This document shows positions 55,550 to 64,000 of a stretch of DNA of 64,000 bases, piece by piece. This DNA is from Anaerobacillus alkalidiazotrophicus (GTDB taxonomy: Bacteria > Bacillota > Bacilli > Bacillales_H > Anaerobacillaceae). The notes under the pieces were generated by a model. It searched no databases. It was not told the origin of the DNA and was given only the letters and a program-made list of their open reading frames with translations. How positions within the stretch are numbered: the stretch's first letter is position 1; each line of letters begins with the position of its first letter. Where the stretch lies: the NCBI RefSeq assembly GCF_001866055.1, contig NZ_MLQS01000001.1:204646-268645 (forward strand). The letters run 5' to 3'. Position numbers and translations under genes: made by a program.

Positions 55550-55578
55550 ATTAAACCACCAGGTGAAAACGCTGTCAA
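55550..55578 (-). promoter_or_regulatory. glpFK promoter with overlapping cre site
   Basis: Minus strand TTGACA (55573-55578), 17 bases, TTTAAT (55550-55555). The plus-strand TGAAAACGCTGTCA (55564-55577) fits the cre consensus TGWAANCGNTNWCA at all 14 positions and covers the -35, so CcpA would block this promoter. Confidence 0.8.
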
Positions 55579-55660
55579 TATCTTTTTGAAATTTCTTTGA
55601 AGTTTAAACAGCTACAAATTACTAGAAAAGTTATATCAAAACAAAAAAGTAAAATAAACA

Positions 55661-55707
55661 GACAAAAACCCTAATGTTGTTATCCTAACAACATTAGGGT
55701 TTTTGTC
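55661..55707 (-). terminator. Terminator of glpP
   Basis: ACAAAAACCCTAATGTTGTT and AACAACATTAGGGTTTTTGT form a 20-bp stem with a 5-6 base loop; overlaps the glpP TAG. Confidence 0.9.
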
Positions 55708-56300
55708 TAAAAATCCTTCCATAATTCTTTCCTTGAAGTCGTACAAGCTATTGCCCCTGCTTCAATCGCCTCGTTGATTTCTCGCTTTTCCCTAATTAGC
55801 CCACCTGCAACGATAGGAATACCTGTTTTTTTATAAACTTCATTAATAATATGTGGCATCACACCAGGTAATACTTCAATAAAGTCAGGTTTTGTAGTTT
55901 CTAGCAACTTATAACTTGACTCTAATGCAATTGAATCTAATAAAAATAAACGTTGAACTGATATCAGACCATGCTTCTTTGCAGTTAGTACAACATTTTT
56001 CCTTGTAGAAATTAATCCTGTTGGTTTGATATCTTGACATAAAAATTGAGCAGCATATTCATCGTTTCGTAACCCTTGAACTAAATCTGCATGTAATAGG
56101 AGCTTTTTCCCTTTCCCCTTTGCTAATTGTACTAAACTTTTGAGTTGACCGATGTGACTATTTAACAAAACAATATACGTTAAGTTACTATTGACCATTT
56201 GTTCTAAGTCTCGTAAGTTATGAGCTGCAGGTAATATTTTCTGTCCATTAAAATCCACACTAACACCGCCAATTCCCTTAGTTATGATATTAGCTATCAT
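55707..56300 (-). CDS. glpP: Glycerol operon antiterminator GlpP
   Basis: 197-aa TIM-barrel-like RNA-binding antiterminator. Hallmarks: LHADLVQGLRNDEYAAQFLC, GLISTRKNVVLTAKKHGL, EVLPGVMPHIINEV and PIVAGGLIREKREINEA. Binds the glp leader RNA when glycerol-3-phosphate is high. Lies upstream of glpF as in B. subtilis; overlaps its own terminator. Preceded by a FixH-like gene 13 bp upstream, so it is probably co-transcribed with it. Its two target leaders are both in this window. Confidence 0.93.
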   Translation of the reverse strand: MIANIITKGIGGVSVDFNGQKILPAAHNLRDLEQMVNSNLTYIVLLNSHIGQLKSLVQLAKGKGKKLLLHADLVQGLRNDEYAAQFLCQDIKPTGLISTRKNVVLTAKKHGLISVQRLFLLDSIALESSYKLLETTKPDFIEVLPGVMPHIINEVYKKTGIPIVAGGLIREKREINEAIEAGAIACTTSRKELWKDF

Positions 56301-56313
56301 ACTAAAAAGATTA

Positions 56314-56748
56314 CTACCTAGCTACAATTAATGAGAGATTTTTTTTGTATTGGTGGTTTCCTACCTTCACTTCAATTTCAGCATCCCATTTACCCCAATG
56401 TAAAAATTGAACTTCCGTTTCATAAAGTCCACTATCAATATAGTTAAGATTTTGTTTTAAAGGTTCAGTTACATTATTAACATCACTTAAGTGGATAGCT
56501 ACTGCAGCCTTTTCTATAGGCCCTTCCTTTTTATCGTAAACTAGCACTTGAAGCGTAGACCCGTTCCCTACCACTATTGGTGAAACTAATGCATGTAGCT
56601 CTATTTGAAGTTCCTCTATTGGCTCAATGTTACTGTAGGTAAAAATAGAAGTTATCAAAATCACATAAAAAAATAATGCAATAATCAAAATGGATAAAAA
56701 AAGTTTTTTTTCCTTTAATTGTTCATTAAAAATTTCCATATTATTCAA
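56314..56748 (-). CDS. FixH/YtkA-like membrane-anchored protein
   Basis: 144 aa. One N-terminal membrane segment (LFLSILIIALFFYVILITSI, residues about 16-36) and an extracytoplasmic beta-sandwich of the YtkA/FixH type (LQVLVYDKKEGPIEKAAVAI, SGLYETEVQFLHWGKWDAEI). Related proteins accompany cytochrome oxidase assembly or copper handling, but no such gene is near. Thirteen bp upstream of glpP; likely co-transcribed. Confidence 0.7.
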   Translation of the reverse strand: MNNMEIFNEQLKEKKLFLSILIIALFFYVILITSIFTYSNIEPIEELQIELHALVSPIVVGNGSTLQVLVYDKKEGPIEKAAVAIHLSDVNNVTEPLKQNLNYIDSGLYETEVQFLHWGKWDAEIEVKVGNHQYKKNLSLIVAR

Positions 56749-56810
56749 CCCCTTGTCGTTATGACTAGGATGAACGGAAATTCCACTAATTAAACGTGAT
56801 AATTATATTT

Positions 56811-56842
56811 TACAAAAGCTCGCCGTTTGGCGAGCTTTTGTA
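56811..56842 (-). terminator. Terminator of the yhcX-like gene
   Basis: TACAAAAGCTCGCC-GTTT-GGCGAGCTTTTGTA, a 14-bp perfect stem directly after the stop codon. Confidence 0.92.
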
Positions 56843-58381
56843 TTATTTCTTATAATTAATTTCGTAAATATCCTTTCTTCGATCTTTTAATTGTGTAACA
56901 TTCCCCGACTTTCGATGTCTCCGTAAGATTTCTAAATCAACATCACCAACGATAACCGTTTCAATATTTGTCGGACACTCACCTTCAATTCCATCTCTAG
57001 GAAATGTAAAATCAGATGGTGTAAAAATTGCTGATTGTGCATACTGAATATCCATATTTTCTGCCTCTGATAGATTACCTACAGTTCCTGAAATGACTGT
57101 ATACACTTGATTTTCAATAGCTCTTGCTTGAGCACAATATTTTACTCGTAAAAACCCTTGTCGTTCATCTGTACAAAAAGGGGTAAAAATAATATTAGCA
57201 CCCTTGTCTGTAGCAATTCGGGCTAATTCTGGAAACTCAATATCATAACAAATTTGGATCGCGATTTTTCCACAATCTGTGTCAAAAACCTTCACTTCAT
57301 CTCCGCCAGTTATCCCCCAGTACTTTCTTTCATTTGGAGTAACATGTAGTTTGTATTGTTTTTCAATTGTACCGTCACGTCTAAATAAATACGCAATATT
57401 ATAGATTTTTCCTTCTTCCTCAACAAAGTGTGAACCACCAATGATATTTACGTTATATTTTACAGCAAGACCATTAAATAGTGATATGTATTCTTCTGTA
57501 AATTCTGTAAGCCTTCTTATCGACTGACTCGGTGATTTTTCCTCTATAAAAGATAAAAGCTGTGTTGTAAAGATTTCTGGAAAAACTGCAAAGTCCGACT
57601 GATAACTCGAGCTTACGTCTACATAGAATTCGCATTGTTGTGCAAAATCATCAAAGGAATCTATTTTTTTCATGCTATATTGGATGACACAAATTCTAAC
57701 AGGAAATGAAGTTTTAAAGTGGCGCTTTGAATTAATAGGTTGGTAATCTACGTTATTCCATTCCATTAATGTTGCATATTTCATGGATGCATTATCATCA
57801 GCTAAATAATTTTTATTTACTCGCTTTAATGTAAAACCATTCATAATTTGAAATGTTAAAACAGGATCATAAATATTGTGATGGATCACTTCTTCTACAT
57901 ATTGCCTAGGGGTATATTGGTTAGCGTATTCGTAATATTTAGGAATTCTGCCTCCAATAATAATACTTTTTAAATTTAAATTCCTTACCAAATCTTTTCT
58001 AGCCTCATACAACCTTCTACCAATTTTCATTCTTCGGAATTCTGGATGAACCATGATCTCCATTCCATATAAATTATAACCTTCCGGGTCATGGTTAGTT
58101 ATGTACCCATTATCAGTTATCTCATCCCATGTATGTTGATCATCATATTCATCAAAATTAACAATTAAACTAGAAGAAGATCCAATAATTTTCCCGTCAT
58201 ACTCAACACAAAATTGTCCTTCTGGAAAAATTTCTATATGACTTTCTAATTGCTCAATTTTCCAAGGTTCCATATTCGGAAAACATTGTTTCTGTAGTTG
58301 AAGTATTTCCTGAAAGTCATTTTTTGCTATATTTCTCAACTCAATTTTCTTTTCGTATTTTGAAACATCAATTTCTTTCAT
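56843..58381 (-). CDS. yhcX: YhcX-like GNAT - nitrilase fusion
   Basis: 512-aa two-domain protein. Residues about 12-205: GNAT acetyltransferase (YGMEIMVHPEFRRMKIGRRL). Residues about 225-500: carbon-nitrogen hydrolase of the nitrilase family with Glu in FAVFPEIFTT, Lys in YKLHVTPNE and the nucleophile Cys in IAIQICYDIEFPE. Joined in B. subtilis YhcX (513 aa), which also lies next to glpP. The reaction is unknown; both active sites look intact. Confidence 0.9.
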   Translation of the reverse strand: MKEIDVSKYEKKIELRNIAKNDFQEILQLQKQCFPNMEPWKIEQLESHIEIFPEGQFCVEYDGKIIGSSSSLIVNFDEYDDQHTWDEITDNGYITNHDPEGYNLYGMEIMVHPEFRRMKIGRRLYEARKDLVRNLNLKSIIIGGRIPKYYEYANQYTPRQYVEEVIHHNIYDPVLTFQIMNGFTLKRVNKNYLADDNASMKYATLMEWNNVDYQPINSKRHFKTSFPVRICVIQYSMKKIDSFDDFAQQCEFYVDVSSSYQSDFAVFPEIFTTQLLSFIEEKSPSQSIRRLTEFTEEYISLFNGLAVKYNVNIIGGSHFVEEEGKIYNIAYLFRRDGTIEKQYKLHVTPNERKYWGITGGDEVKVFDTDCGKIAIQICYDIEFPELARIATDKGANIIFTPFCTDERQGFLRVKYCAQARAIENQVYTVISGTVGNLSEAENMDIQYAQSAIFTPSDFTFPRDGIEGECPTNIETVIVGDVDLEILRRHRKSGNVTQLKDRRKDIYEINYKK

Positions 58382-58511
58382 TTTCAGAACTCCTTTTCAA
58401 CTATTTAACTTAGTTCTTACTAATAATTTAAACATAAATAGAATATCTATCCAATTGATCTGCTTTTTCTAATAAATACCCCACACTTTTCAAGTACGAT
58501 TGATCAAAACA

Positions 58512-58542
58512 CAAAAAGACCACAGTTTTTTTACTGTAGCCT
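58512..58542 (-). terminator. Terminator of the CheX-like gene
   Basis: AGGCTACAGT and ACTGTGGTCT pair (two G.U) around a short loop, then TTTTTG on the minus strand. Confidence 0.65.
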
Positions 58543-58560
58543 TAAATAATGTATATATGA

Positions 58561-59025
58561 TTATTGCCCTTCTTCTTTAACTGAAATATGAACATCTAAC
58601 AAACCAATTTGAGTTTGTAAAGGGACAGTGATAAACAATTTACTCGAACGGTACTTTGATGTACCCTCGTTTATTATAGGCGGTGTTACATCAATTATTA
58701 CGTCTTCTTTAGATAGTTCAGTTGCTGTAGTTCCAGCTACCCAATTACCAAACTCTTGAATGGCACTCCATGCCATATCATCTAACTCGTCGATAGTCAT
58801 TCCACCCATCATAACACCGACAATGTTTTTTGCAGTTTGGACATCCAACGAACAAATGATTTGTCCATTTAATTGACCATTAATTCCTAAAATAACTGAT
58901 ACTTGGTTAGAAGAGACCTCTGAATTCTGAACTCTTGGTTTAAGCGGTTTAACCTCTACTCCAAAGTGATTTACAAAAATAGATTCAGTAGCACGACAAA
59001 TTGCATTAACATGTTTTGCGTTCAT
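58561..59025 (-). CDS. CheX-like chemotaxis phosphatase domain protein
   Basis: 154-aa CheX/CheC-family protein. The start is the ATG at 59025, preceded by AAAGGGGAAGA; 14 upstream in-frame codons lack a ribosome site. DDMAWSAIQEFGNWVAGTTA carries the CheX signature E...N used to dephosphorylate CheY~P. Monocistronic, away from the main che operon (not in the window). With HemAT, it is the second chemotaxis gene here. Confidence 0.75.
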   Translation of the reverse strand: MNAKHVNAICRATESIFVNHFGVEVKPLKPRVQNSEVSSNQVSVILGINGQLNGQIICSLDVQTAKNIVGVMMGGMTIDELDDMAWSAIQEFGNWVAGTTATELSKEDVIIDVTPPIINEGTSKYRSSKLFITVPLQTQIGLLDVHISVKEEGQ

Positions 59026-59116
59026 ATTCTTCCCCTTTACATAATCACCACTATTCAAAAGCAGCAAAAACTTTATTAACTATTTCTACCTGTTATCATT
59101 CATATAGGAAATACTT

Positions 59117-59809
59117 TTATATAACTTTATCATTTTCTCGGATTAAATACCATTGTTCTCTAGCCATTTCTACTAATTTACTTTCCATAGAGCGGTTTTT
59201 ATGGTTGATTACTTTTGAAAAAAACTTAACCGCTCCGTCTCGATCACCAATTTGTCTACTTAATTCCCCAATTAGATAAAACAAACGCATCTCTGTCATT
59301 TGTGTTCCACTATAGTCGGAATTTGCGTAGGAATTTTTATAATTCTCTAAAGAAAGTTTTAAAAATCGATGTTCTTGCTCCTTAATTTTTATTATTCGGT
59401 ATAACCAAGCTAACCTTAAACTTATTCCAGCTAAGACTACGCTCGTTTCTTGTTTAATTGAACCCGATAGGATTGCTAACTTATATGTATCAATCACTTG
59501 CTGAATTGTACGCTCACTTCCAAAATCTCTTTCCTTCCATTTGTTCGTAATCTTACTTTTAATACTATCAATAATAGTAGGTGAAAAGGAATTCGAGAAT
59601 GTATCTGCAAATGCATAACCACACTTTTTACAAACACTAACCTCATAAAATACGGGATTTAGTTCTTCATCTTTATATTTAGTAAAAAAATCAGCTTCAA
59701 TTTTTTCTACTCTTATAAATCTAGATCGAACTTTTGTGGTCGTATAAGTAAAAGAACAGACTGGACACTTAACAGTTTTATCATAAAATGGTCTTAGTTT
59801 TTCTGACAT
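59117..59809 (-). CDS. DUF2225 zinc-ribbon and helical-repeat protein
   Basis: 230-aa DUF2225 protein. N-terminal zinc ribbon CPVCSFTYTTTKVR ... VCKKCGYAF (residues about 15-66), then a TPR-like helical region (AILSGSIKQETSVVLAGISL, RLFYLIGELSRQIGDRDGAV). Upstream of the CheX-like gene on the same strand with a 91-bp gap. Function unknown. Confidence 0.8.
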   Translation of the reverse strand: MSEKLRPFYDKTVKCPVCSFTYTTTKVRSRFIRVEKIEADFFTKYKDEELNPVFYEVSVCKKCGYAFADTFSNSFSPTIIDSIKSKITNKWKERDFGSERTIQQVIDTYKLAILSGSIKQETSVVLAGISLRLAWLYRIIKIKEQEHRFLKLSLENYKNSYANSDYSGTQMTEMRLFYLIGELSRQIGDRDGAVKFFSKVINHKNRSMESKLVEMAREQWYLIRENDKVI

Positions 59810-59983
59810 AATAAATCACCCTCAACAATTTCTAGATTAAAAACCTAAGTTACCAACTATAGACTCAGTAGAAACTCATGACGAAAGTATCAGTTCCCCT
59901 TACACTAACCATTGTAACTTGTTTTTTACCACAAATCATAAGAAAATAGTACTAATCTTATCTAACTACACGAGAAATATCAA

Positions 59984-60103
59984 AACTTAAGGGTCATAGC
60001 CCCCCACCTCTAAGCGTAGCGTAGGTGGGAACTTCCACTCAGGTGGAGTTGAGACTCCATCTGAATTTCCGATGTTCTAGCGAAGCTAGAACGAGTTCTC
60101 TTC
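59984..60103 (+). repeat. About 120-bp hairpin element, copy 2
   Basis: Same as 23528-23644 read in the opposite direction; differs at only a few positions. Key hairpins CCCACCTCTAAGCGTAGCG / TAGGTGGG and GTTCTAGCGAAGCTAGAAC. Confidence 0.75.
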
Positions 60104-60180
60104 ACCTAGAGTTAGGAATGTATACTATAAACTACAAGTGATATGTTTAGGAATTCCTAATGCACCAAATACAAGCCACA

Positions 60181-60397
60181 ATAAAGCTGAACTTCAATCA
60201 GTTGGGGGTTTTCCTTCATCCCCCACTGATTGTTAGTTCAACTTATACCACGGGCATAAGAATAACTAATCATCAGCTTCACTGATGAAAGTTATTCTAT
60301 ATCGGACCTTTAGGGGCAGTTTATCCCCCACCTAAACTTCTCGATTTTCTTACGTTTTGAGGTGGGGGTCTTACTTGCCCCTTAAGAGTGGGATAAA
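60181..60397 (+). repeat. 217-bp multi-hairpin dispersed element, full copy 2
   Basis: Same length and boundaries as 4509-4725, 78 bp after the preceding hairpin element. Together they occupy the 716-bp gap between DUF2225 and the nup genes, which contains no gene. Confidence 0.8.
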
Positions 60398-60423
60398 CTC
60401 TACATTTTGAAATTTATTAATAT

Positions 60424-60464
60424 AAAAAAAGGCGTTTAATACTGCAGTCCAGTTTAAACGCCTT
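60424..60464 (-). terminator. Terminator of the nup genes
   Basis: AAGGCGTTTAA pairs with TTAAACGCCTT, with AAAAAAA on the plus side forming the minus-strand U-tract. Confidence 0.85.
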
Positions 60465-60525
60465 CTTCTATATTAATTTTATTTAGTTAACTAAATCACT
60501 TTATATAAAAGACAGTTGCCTTCTA

Positions 60526-61488
60526 TTATCTACTTCCTTTTTCGTATGGTTTCCCAATAGCTCTTGGAGCTTCCGCTTTACCTACAAAACCTGTTAATGC
60601 TAAAATTGTCAGAACGTATGGTGCAATTAATAAATAAACTTGAGGTACATTTTGAAGAAATGGAATCGTTTGTCCTGTAATACTTAAAGATTGAGCTAAT
60701 CCGAAAAATAAGGCAGCTCCCATTACTCCTAACGGATGCCATTTCCCAAAAATTAATGCTGCTAATGCCATAAACCCTTGTCCTGCAATCGTATTTCCTG
60801 CAAAATTACCAGCTGTCGTTAAGGCAAAGACCGCTCCACCCATTCCGGCAAAAGCTCCACTTAACAATACTCCAATGTATCTCATTCGATTAACCGCAAT
60901 CCCCATAGTATCTGCTGCTGTAGGATGCTCACCTACTGAACGAAGACGTAAACCAAACGGTGTATAAAAAATGATATACCAAACGATAATAGCGGCTGCT
61001 ATTGCAATAAATGAAGTAAAATAAACTCTTTGAAATAATAGCGGTCCAATAAAAGGAATTTCTTGTAATAACGGAATATTTTCTCTTGAAATTCGATGGG
61101 TAACATAATCGGTTTGCCCTTTACCATAAATATTTCTTACTAAGAACACTGTTAAGCCAACCGCTAAAAAGTTTAATGCTACACCACTTACAATTTGATC
61201 TGCTTTAAAAGTAATAGATGCAACTGCGTGAAAGAGCGAAAATACCGCACCTACAATTACGGCAGCTACTAGTGATAACCATGGAGACCAGGCACCGAAG
61301 CCTAAACCTTCAAAATAGAGAGTAGCAACGATTCCAGTAAAAGCTCCGACCACCATTAGTCCTTCTAACCCAATGTTAACAACACCTGAACGTTCACTAA
61401 ATAGACCACCTATAGCAGTAAAAATGAGCGGTGCTGCTAAAAATATTGTTGCCGGTACGACTAATGCTAATATATCCATGAAACTCAT
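60526..61488 (-). CDS. nupQ: Nucleoside-type ABC transporter permease (NupQ-like)
   Basis: 320-aa BPD_transp_2 permease with about eight helices. GGLFSERSGVVNIGLEGLMV and MGIAVNRMRYIGVLLSGAFA are hallmarks of the nucleoside/guanosine BmpA-NupOPQ class. Last gene of the operon; its start is 1 bp beyond the nupP stop. Substrate assignment (nucleosides) is by family. Confidence 0.87.
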   Translation of the reverse strand: MSFMDILALVVPATIFLAAPLIFTAIGGLFSERSGVVNIGLEGLMVVGAFTGIVATLYFEGLGFGAWSPWLSLVAAVIVGAVFSLFHAVASITFKADQIVSGVALNFLAVGLTVFLVRNIYGKGQTDYVTHRISRENIPLLQEIPFIGPLLFQRVYFTSFIAIAAAIIVWYIIFYTPFGLRLRSVGEHPTAADTMGIAVNRMRYIGVLLSGAFAGMGGAVFALTTAGNFAGNTIAGQGFMALAALIFGKWHPLGVMGAALFFGLAQSLSITGQTIPFLQNVPQVYLLIAPYVLTILALTGFVGKAEAPRAIGKPYEKGSR

Positions 61489-62550
61489 TTATTTTCCCTC
61501 CTTTTGGAGTCGGTTAATAACGAGTCGAATTAAATAGCTAGACGCTACAAAAAAGATAATTAACGCGATCACAATATCAACTAGCTCTGGTGGTATTCCT
61601 GCTTGTGATTGCATATTCGGAGCCCCTACTTTTAAAGAACCAAATAAAGCCGCAGCTAATAACACACCAATTGATGTATTAGCACCTAGTAAAGCAACTG
61701 CTATACCATCAAAACCGACTCCAGTAAATCCAGCAAGTATAGACATATATCCGTAAGTTCCTAATCCTTCCATCGCACCTGCCACTCCTGCAAATCCACC
61801 TGAGATAACCATAGCTAAAATAATGTTTCCATTTACATTCATACCAGCATAATGTGATGCATGCTTATTATATCCTACCGCTCGAAGTTCATAGCCCAAT
61901 GTCGTCTTCCATAATAAAAACCACAGAACTAAACATGCGAATATAGCAATAAAAAATCCATAATGTAACCTTGAAAAATCAGTTAACGATTGTAAAAATG
62001 GCGATGCCAATGAAGCTGTTGCATGAATCCGATCAGTTCTCTCACCAGGTACTAATAAATAAGTACGAATAATGTAGTTACTAACAAATAGTGCAACGTA
62101 ATTCATCATAATAGTGACAATAACTTCATGAACGTAAAAACGTGCTTTCAAAAAACCAGGAACTAATCCCCAGATTGCTCCCGCTAATGCACCCGCTCCT
62201 ATGGCTAAAGGCAAATGAATGATCATTGGTGCATCTACCAAAATCCCTACTGAGACACTAGCAAGCCACCCAACAATTAATTGACCTTCTACTCCAATAT
62301 TAAATAAACCTGTACGAAAGGCAAATGCGACAGCTAGACCTGCTAAAATAAGAGGTGTCATCATTCTTAGCATTTCACCAAAATAATAAATATCTCCAAA
62401 AACACCATCTAATAGGGCCCAGTATCCAATAAAGGGGTTTTGACCAATAAACAACATAATAATAGCACCAACAAGAACACCTAATAATACAGAAATTAGT
62501 GGTACTAAGAAACTAGTTATTTTACCACGGTTCAACCATTTATGAATCAC
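61489..62550 (-). CDS. nupP: Nucleoside-type ABC transporter permease (NupP-like)
   Basis: 353-aa BPD_transp_2 permease. N-terminal hydrophobic segment, FRTGLFNIGVEGQLIVGWLA, LRAVGYNKHASHYAGMNVNG and TGVGFDGIAVALLGANTSIG are family landmarks. Its first codons overlap the stop of the ATPase gene by 4 bp. Confidence 0.87.
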   Translation of the reverse strand: MIHKWLNRGKITSFLVPLISVLLGVLVGAIIMLFIGQNPFIGYWALLDGVFGDIYYFGEMLRMMTPLILAGLAVAFAFRTGLFNIGVEGQLIVGWLASVSVGILVDAPMIIHLPLAIGAGALAGAIWGLVPGFLKARFYVHEVIVTIMMNYVALFVSNYIIRTYLLVPGERTDRIHATASLASPFLQSLTDFSRLHYGFFIAIFACLVLWFLLWKTTLGYELRAVGYNKHASHYAGMNVNGNIILAMVISGGFAGVAGAMEGLGTYGYMSILAGFTGVGFDGIAVALLGANTSIGVLLAAALFGSLKVGAPNMQSQAGIPPELVDIVIALIIFFVASSYLIRLVINRLQKEGK

Positions 62551-64000
62551 TTTGCCTCACCTACTCTCTTACTTTCCCCACCGGCCATTAATAAACCTAA
62601 CTCTTTTTCATCTGTTTCTTTTGGATCAACAATTGCCACTATTTTTCCTTCGTAAATAACTGCGATACGATCACTAACATTCAAAACCTCATCTAACTCT
62701 AATGAAACTAAAAGTACCGCCCTTCCTTTGTCTCGTTCTTCAATAAGTTTACGATGAATAAACTCAATAGCACCAACATCGAGACCACGTGTAGGTTGTG
62801 CAGCTATAAGTAGCTCAGGAGATCTGTCAACCTCCCTTGCAATAATCGCTTTTTGCTGGTTCCCACCAGATAAAGCGCGAGCAAGAGTATGTTCACTAGG
62901 GGTACGTACATCATATTCTTCAATTAATTTTCGAGACTTTTCAAATACAACTGGAAAATTTATCACCTTATTTTTCGAATACGGTTCTTGATAATATGTT
63001 TGTAAAACAATATTTTCTGCAATAGAAAAGTCTAAAACAAGACCGTGCTTATGACGATCTTGGGGAATATGACCAATACCTGCTTCTGTAACTTTCCTCG
63101 TTTTTAACTTCGTTAAATCTTTTCCATTTAATGTGATTGTTCCATTGTTAATTTTCCGTAAGCCAGTAATAGCTTCGATTAATTCAGTTTGTCCATTTCC
63201 ATCTACACCAGCAATCCCTAAAATCTCTCCAGATTTCACTTCTAAATTTAATCCGTTCACTACTGAGACTTTTCGGACATCTTGAACAACTAAATCGTTA
63301 ATTTCTAATACATTGTGCTTAGGTTCCGCTTTCTTTCTGTCAACTTTAAAATTCACTTCACGACCTACCATCATTGCAGCTAGAGCATCTGGGTTCGTTT
63401 CTTTTACTTCTACCGTACCTATACCAACTCCACGTCTTATAACTGTACAACGATCACATACAGACATAATTTCCTTTAATTTATGTGTAATAAGAATGAT
63501 TGACTTTCCTTCTTTTACTAATGCTTTCATAATTTGAATAAGTTCATGAATCTCTTGTGGTGTTAGAGCGGCAGTTGGCTCATCAAAAATTAATATTTCC
63601 GCACCACGATATAATGTTTTTATAATTTCAACTCTCTGTTGCATACCTACAGATATATCTTCAATCTTTGCTTTTGGATCAACACTTAAACCATATTTTT
63701 CGGAAAGCTCTCTGATCTCTTTTTCTGCTTTTCTTATATCAATTCTTCCCGCTTTTGTCGGTTCGCTACCTAATATAATATTTTCAGCGACAGTAAAGTT
63801 CTCAACGAGCATAAAATGTTGATGAACCATTCCGATTCCGAGTCGATTAGCAACATTAGGATCGGTAATATTAACCTTTTCTCCCCTTACTTTTATTTCG
63901 CCTTTATCAGGTTGGTATAGGCCAAACAAAATGTTCATTAAAGTTGACTTTCCTGCTCCATTCTCTCCAAGAAGTGCATGAATTTCACCCTGTCTTAGCT
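62547..64000 (-). CDS. nupO: Nucleoside-type ABC transporter ATPase (NupO-like), 5'-truncated by the window
   Basis: Two ABC cassettes in one chain, typical of NupO/RbsA-like sugar/nucleoside ATPases. The first Walker A GENGAGKST is encoded at 63938-64000, beyond the internal Met, so the true start lies outside. First signature is SVGMQQRVEIIKTL, first Walker B LIFDEPTAALT; second cassette has GVDGNGQTEL, LSGGNQQKAIIAREV. The frame is open to the window edge. Upstream a BmpA-type binding lipoprotein would be expected. Confidence 0.9.
   Translation of the reverse strand, partial: LRQGEIHALLGENGAGKSTLMNILFGLYQPDKGEIKVRGEKVNITDPNVANRLGIGMVHQHFMLVENFTVAENIILGSEPTKAGRIDIRKAEKEIRELSEKYGLSVDPKAKIEDISVGMQQRVEIIKTLYRGAEILIFDEPTAALTPQEIHELIQIMKALVKEGKSIILITHKLKEIMSVCDRCTVIRRGVGIGTVEVKETNPDALAAMMVGREVNFKVDRKKAEPKHNVLEINDLVVQDVRKVSVVNGLNLEVKSGEILGIAGVDGNGQTELIEAITGLRKINNGTITLNGKDLTKLKTRKVTEAGIGHIPQDRHKHGLVLDFSIAENIVLQTYYQEPYSKNKVINFPVVFEKSRKLIEEYDVRTPSEHTLARALSGGNQQKAIIAREVDRSPELLIAAQPTRGLDVGAIEFIHRKLIEERDKGRAVLLVSLELDEVLNVSDRIAVIYEGKIVAIVDPKETDEKELGLLMAGGESKRVGEAK

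Overview
The window is low-GC DNA from an endospore-forming member of the Bacillaceae. The evidence is an alpha/beta SASP gene, YheC/YheD ATP-grasp coat-type proteins, SpoVR, a GerA-type germinant receptor operon and Spo0E-like mini-proteins. Gene content and order recall the Bacillus subtilis yha/yhe and glp regions: yhaN-yhaO, a Cof-type HAD gene, yheA, yheB and yheC/D on the left, and yhcX - glpP - glpF - glpK - glpD - pgcA on the right. The genus cannot be fixed from sequence alone. The large 2-hydroxyacyl-CoA-dehydratase-like iron-sulfur pair suggests a facultatively anaerobic lineage (inference).

Layout. 0.1-4.4 kb: yhaN/yhaO DNA-repair-type pair. 4.9-7.6 kb: HAD phosphatase, yheA, yheB. 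7.8-13.0 kb: four tandem YheC/YheD-like ATP-grasp genes, an enlarged version of the usual pair. 13.3-16 kb: a small acidic protein, then a PucR-type regulator and the MsmX sugar-ABC ATPase. 16-23.2 kb: zinc-ribbon protein, SASP, HemAT oxygen sensor, SDR oxidoreductase, Dps, fatty-acid desaturase, DDAH-like hydrolase, cold-shock protein. 23.5-31 kb: two DUF421 membrane proteins, a pseudouridine synthase, two gene remnants, the GerKA/KC/KB-type receptor operon and a small membrane protein. 31.1-35.3 kb: trehalose operon treP-treA-treR with two TreR operators. 35.3-41.1 kb: UspA, SulP transporter, small ORFs including a Spo0E-like gene, a LysM-NlpC/P60 wall hydrolase and SpoVR. 41.2-46.4 kb: a two-gene BadF/2-hydroxyglutaryl-CoA-dehydratase-like iron-sulfur system of unknown substrate. 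46.6-47.5 kb: a five-tRNA operon (Ser-Asp-Phe-Leu-Arg) and a second Spo0E-like gene. 48-59.8 kb: pgcA, glpD, glpK, glpF, glpP, a FixH/YtkA-like protein, YhcX, CheX-like and DUF2225 proteins. 60.5-64 kb: a nucleoside-type ABC transporter (nupQ, nupP, nupO); nupO runs off the window.

How the genes connect. Carbon uptake is prominent: glycerol (glpF/K/D, with GlpP antitermination leaders before glpF and glpD and a perfect cre over the glpF -35), trehalose, MsmX-energised sugars and nucleosides. Sporulation and germination functions are scattered between them.

The unexplained structure lies mostly in three families of short dispersed repeats: a 217-bp multi-hairpin element with full and partial copies, a roughly 120-bp hairpin element in opposite orientations, and a 'GCGCAAGCGCC ... 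GGAGCTAGACAGTTT' element. They sit in intergenic spaces, often exactly at stop codons, and in two cases supply the 3' end of a gene. The least understood protein system is the BadF/dehydratase-like pair at 41.2-46.4 kb.
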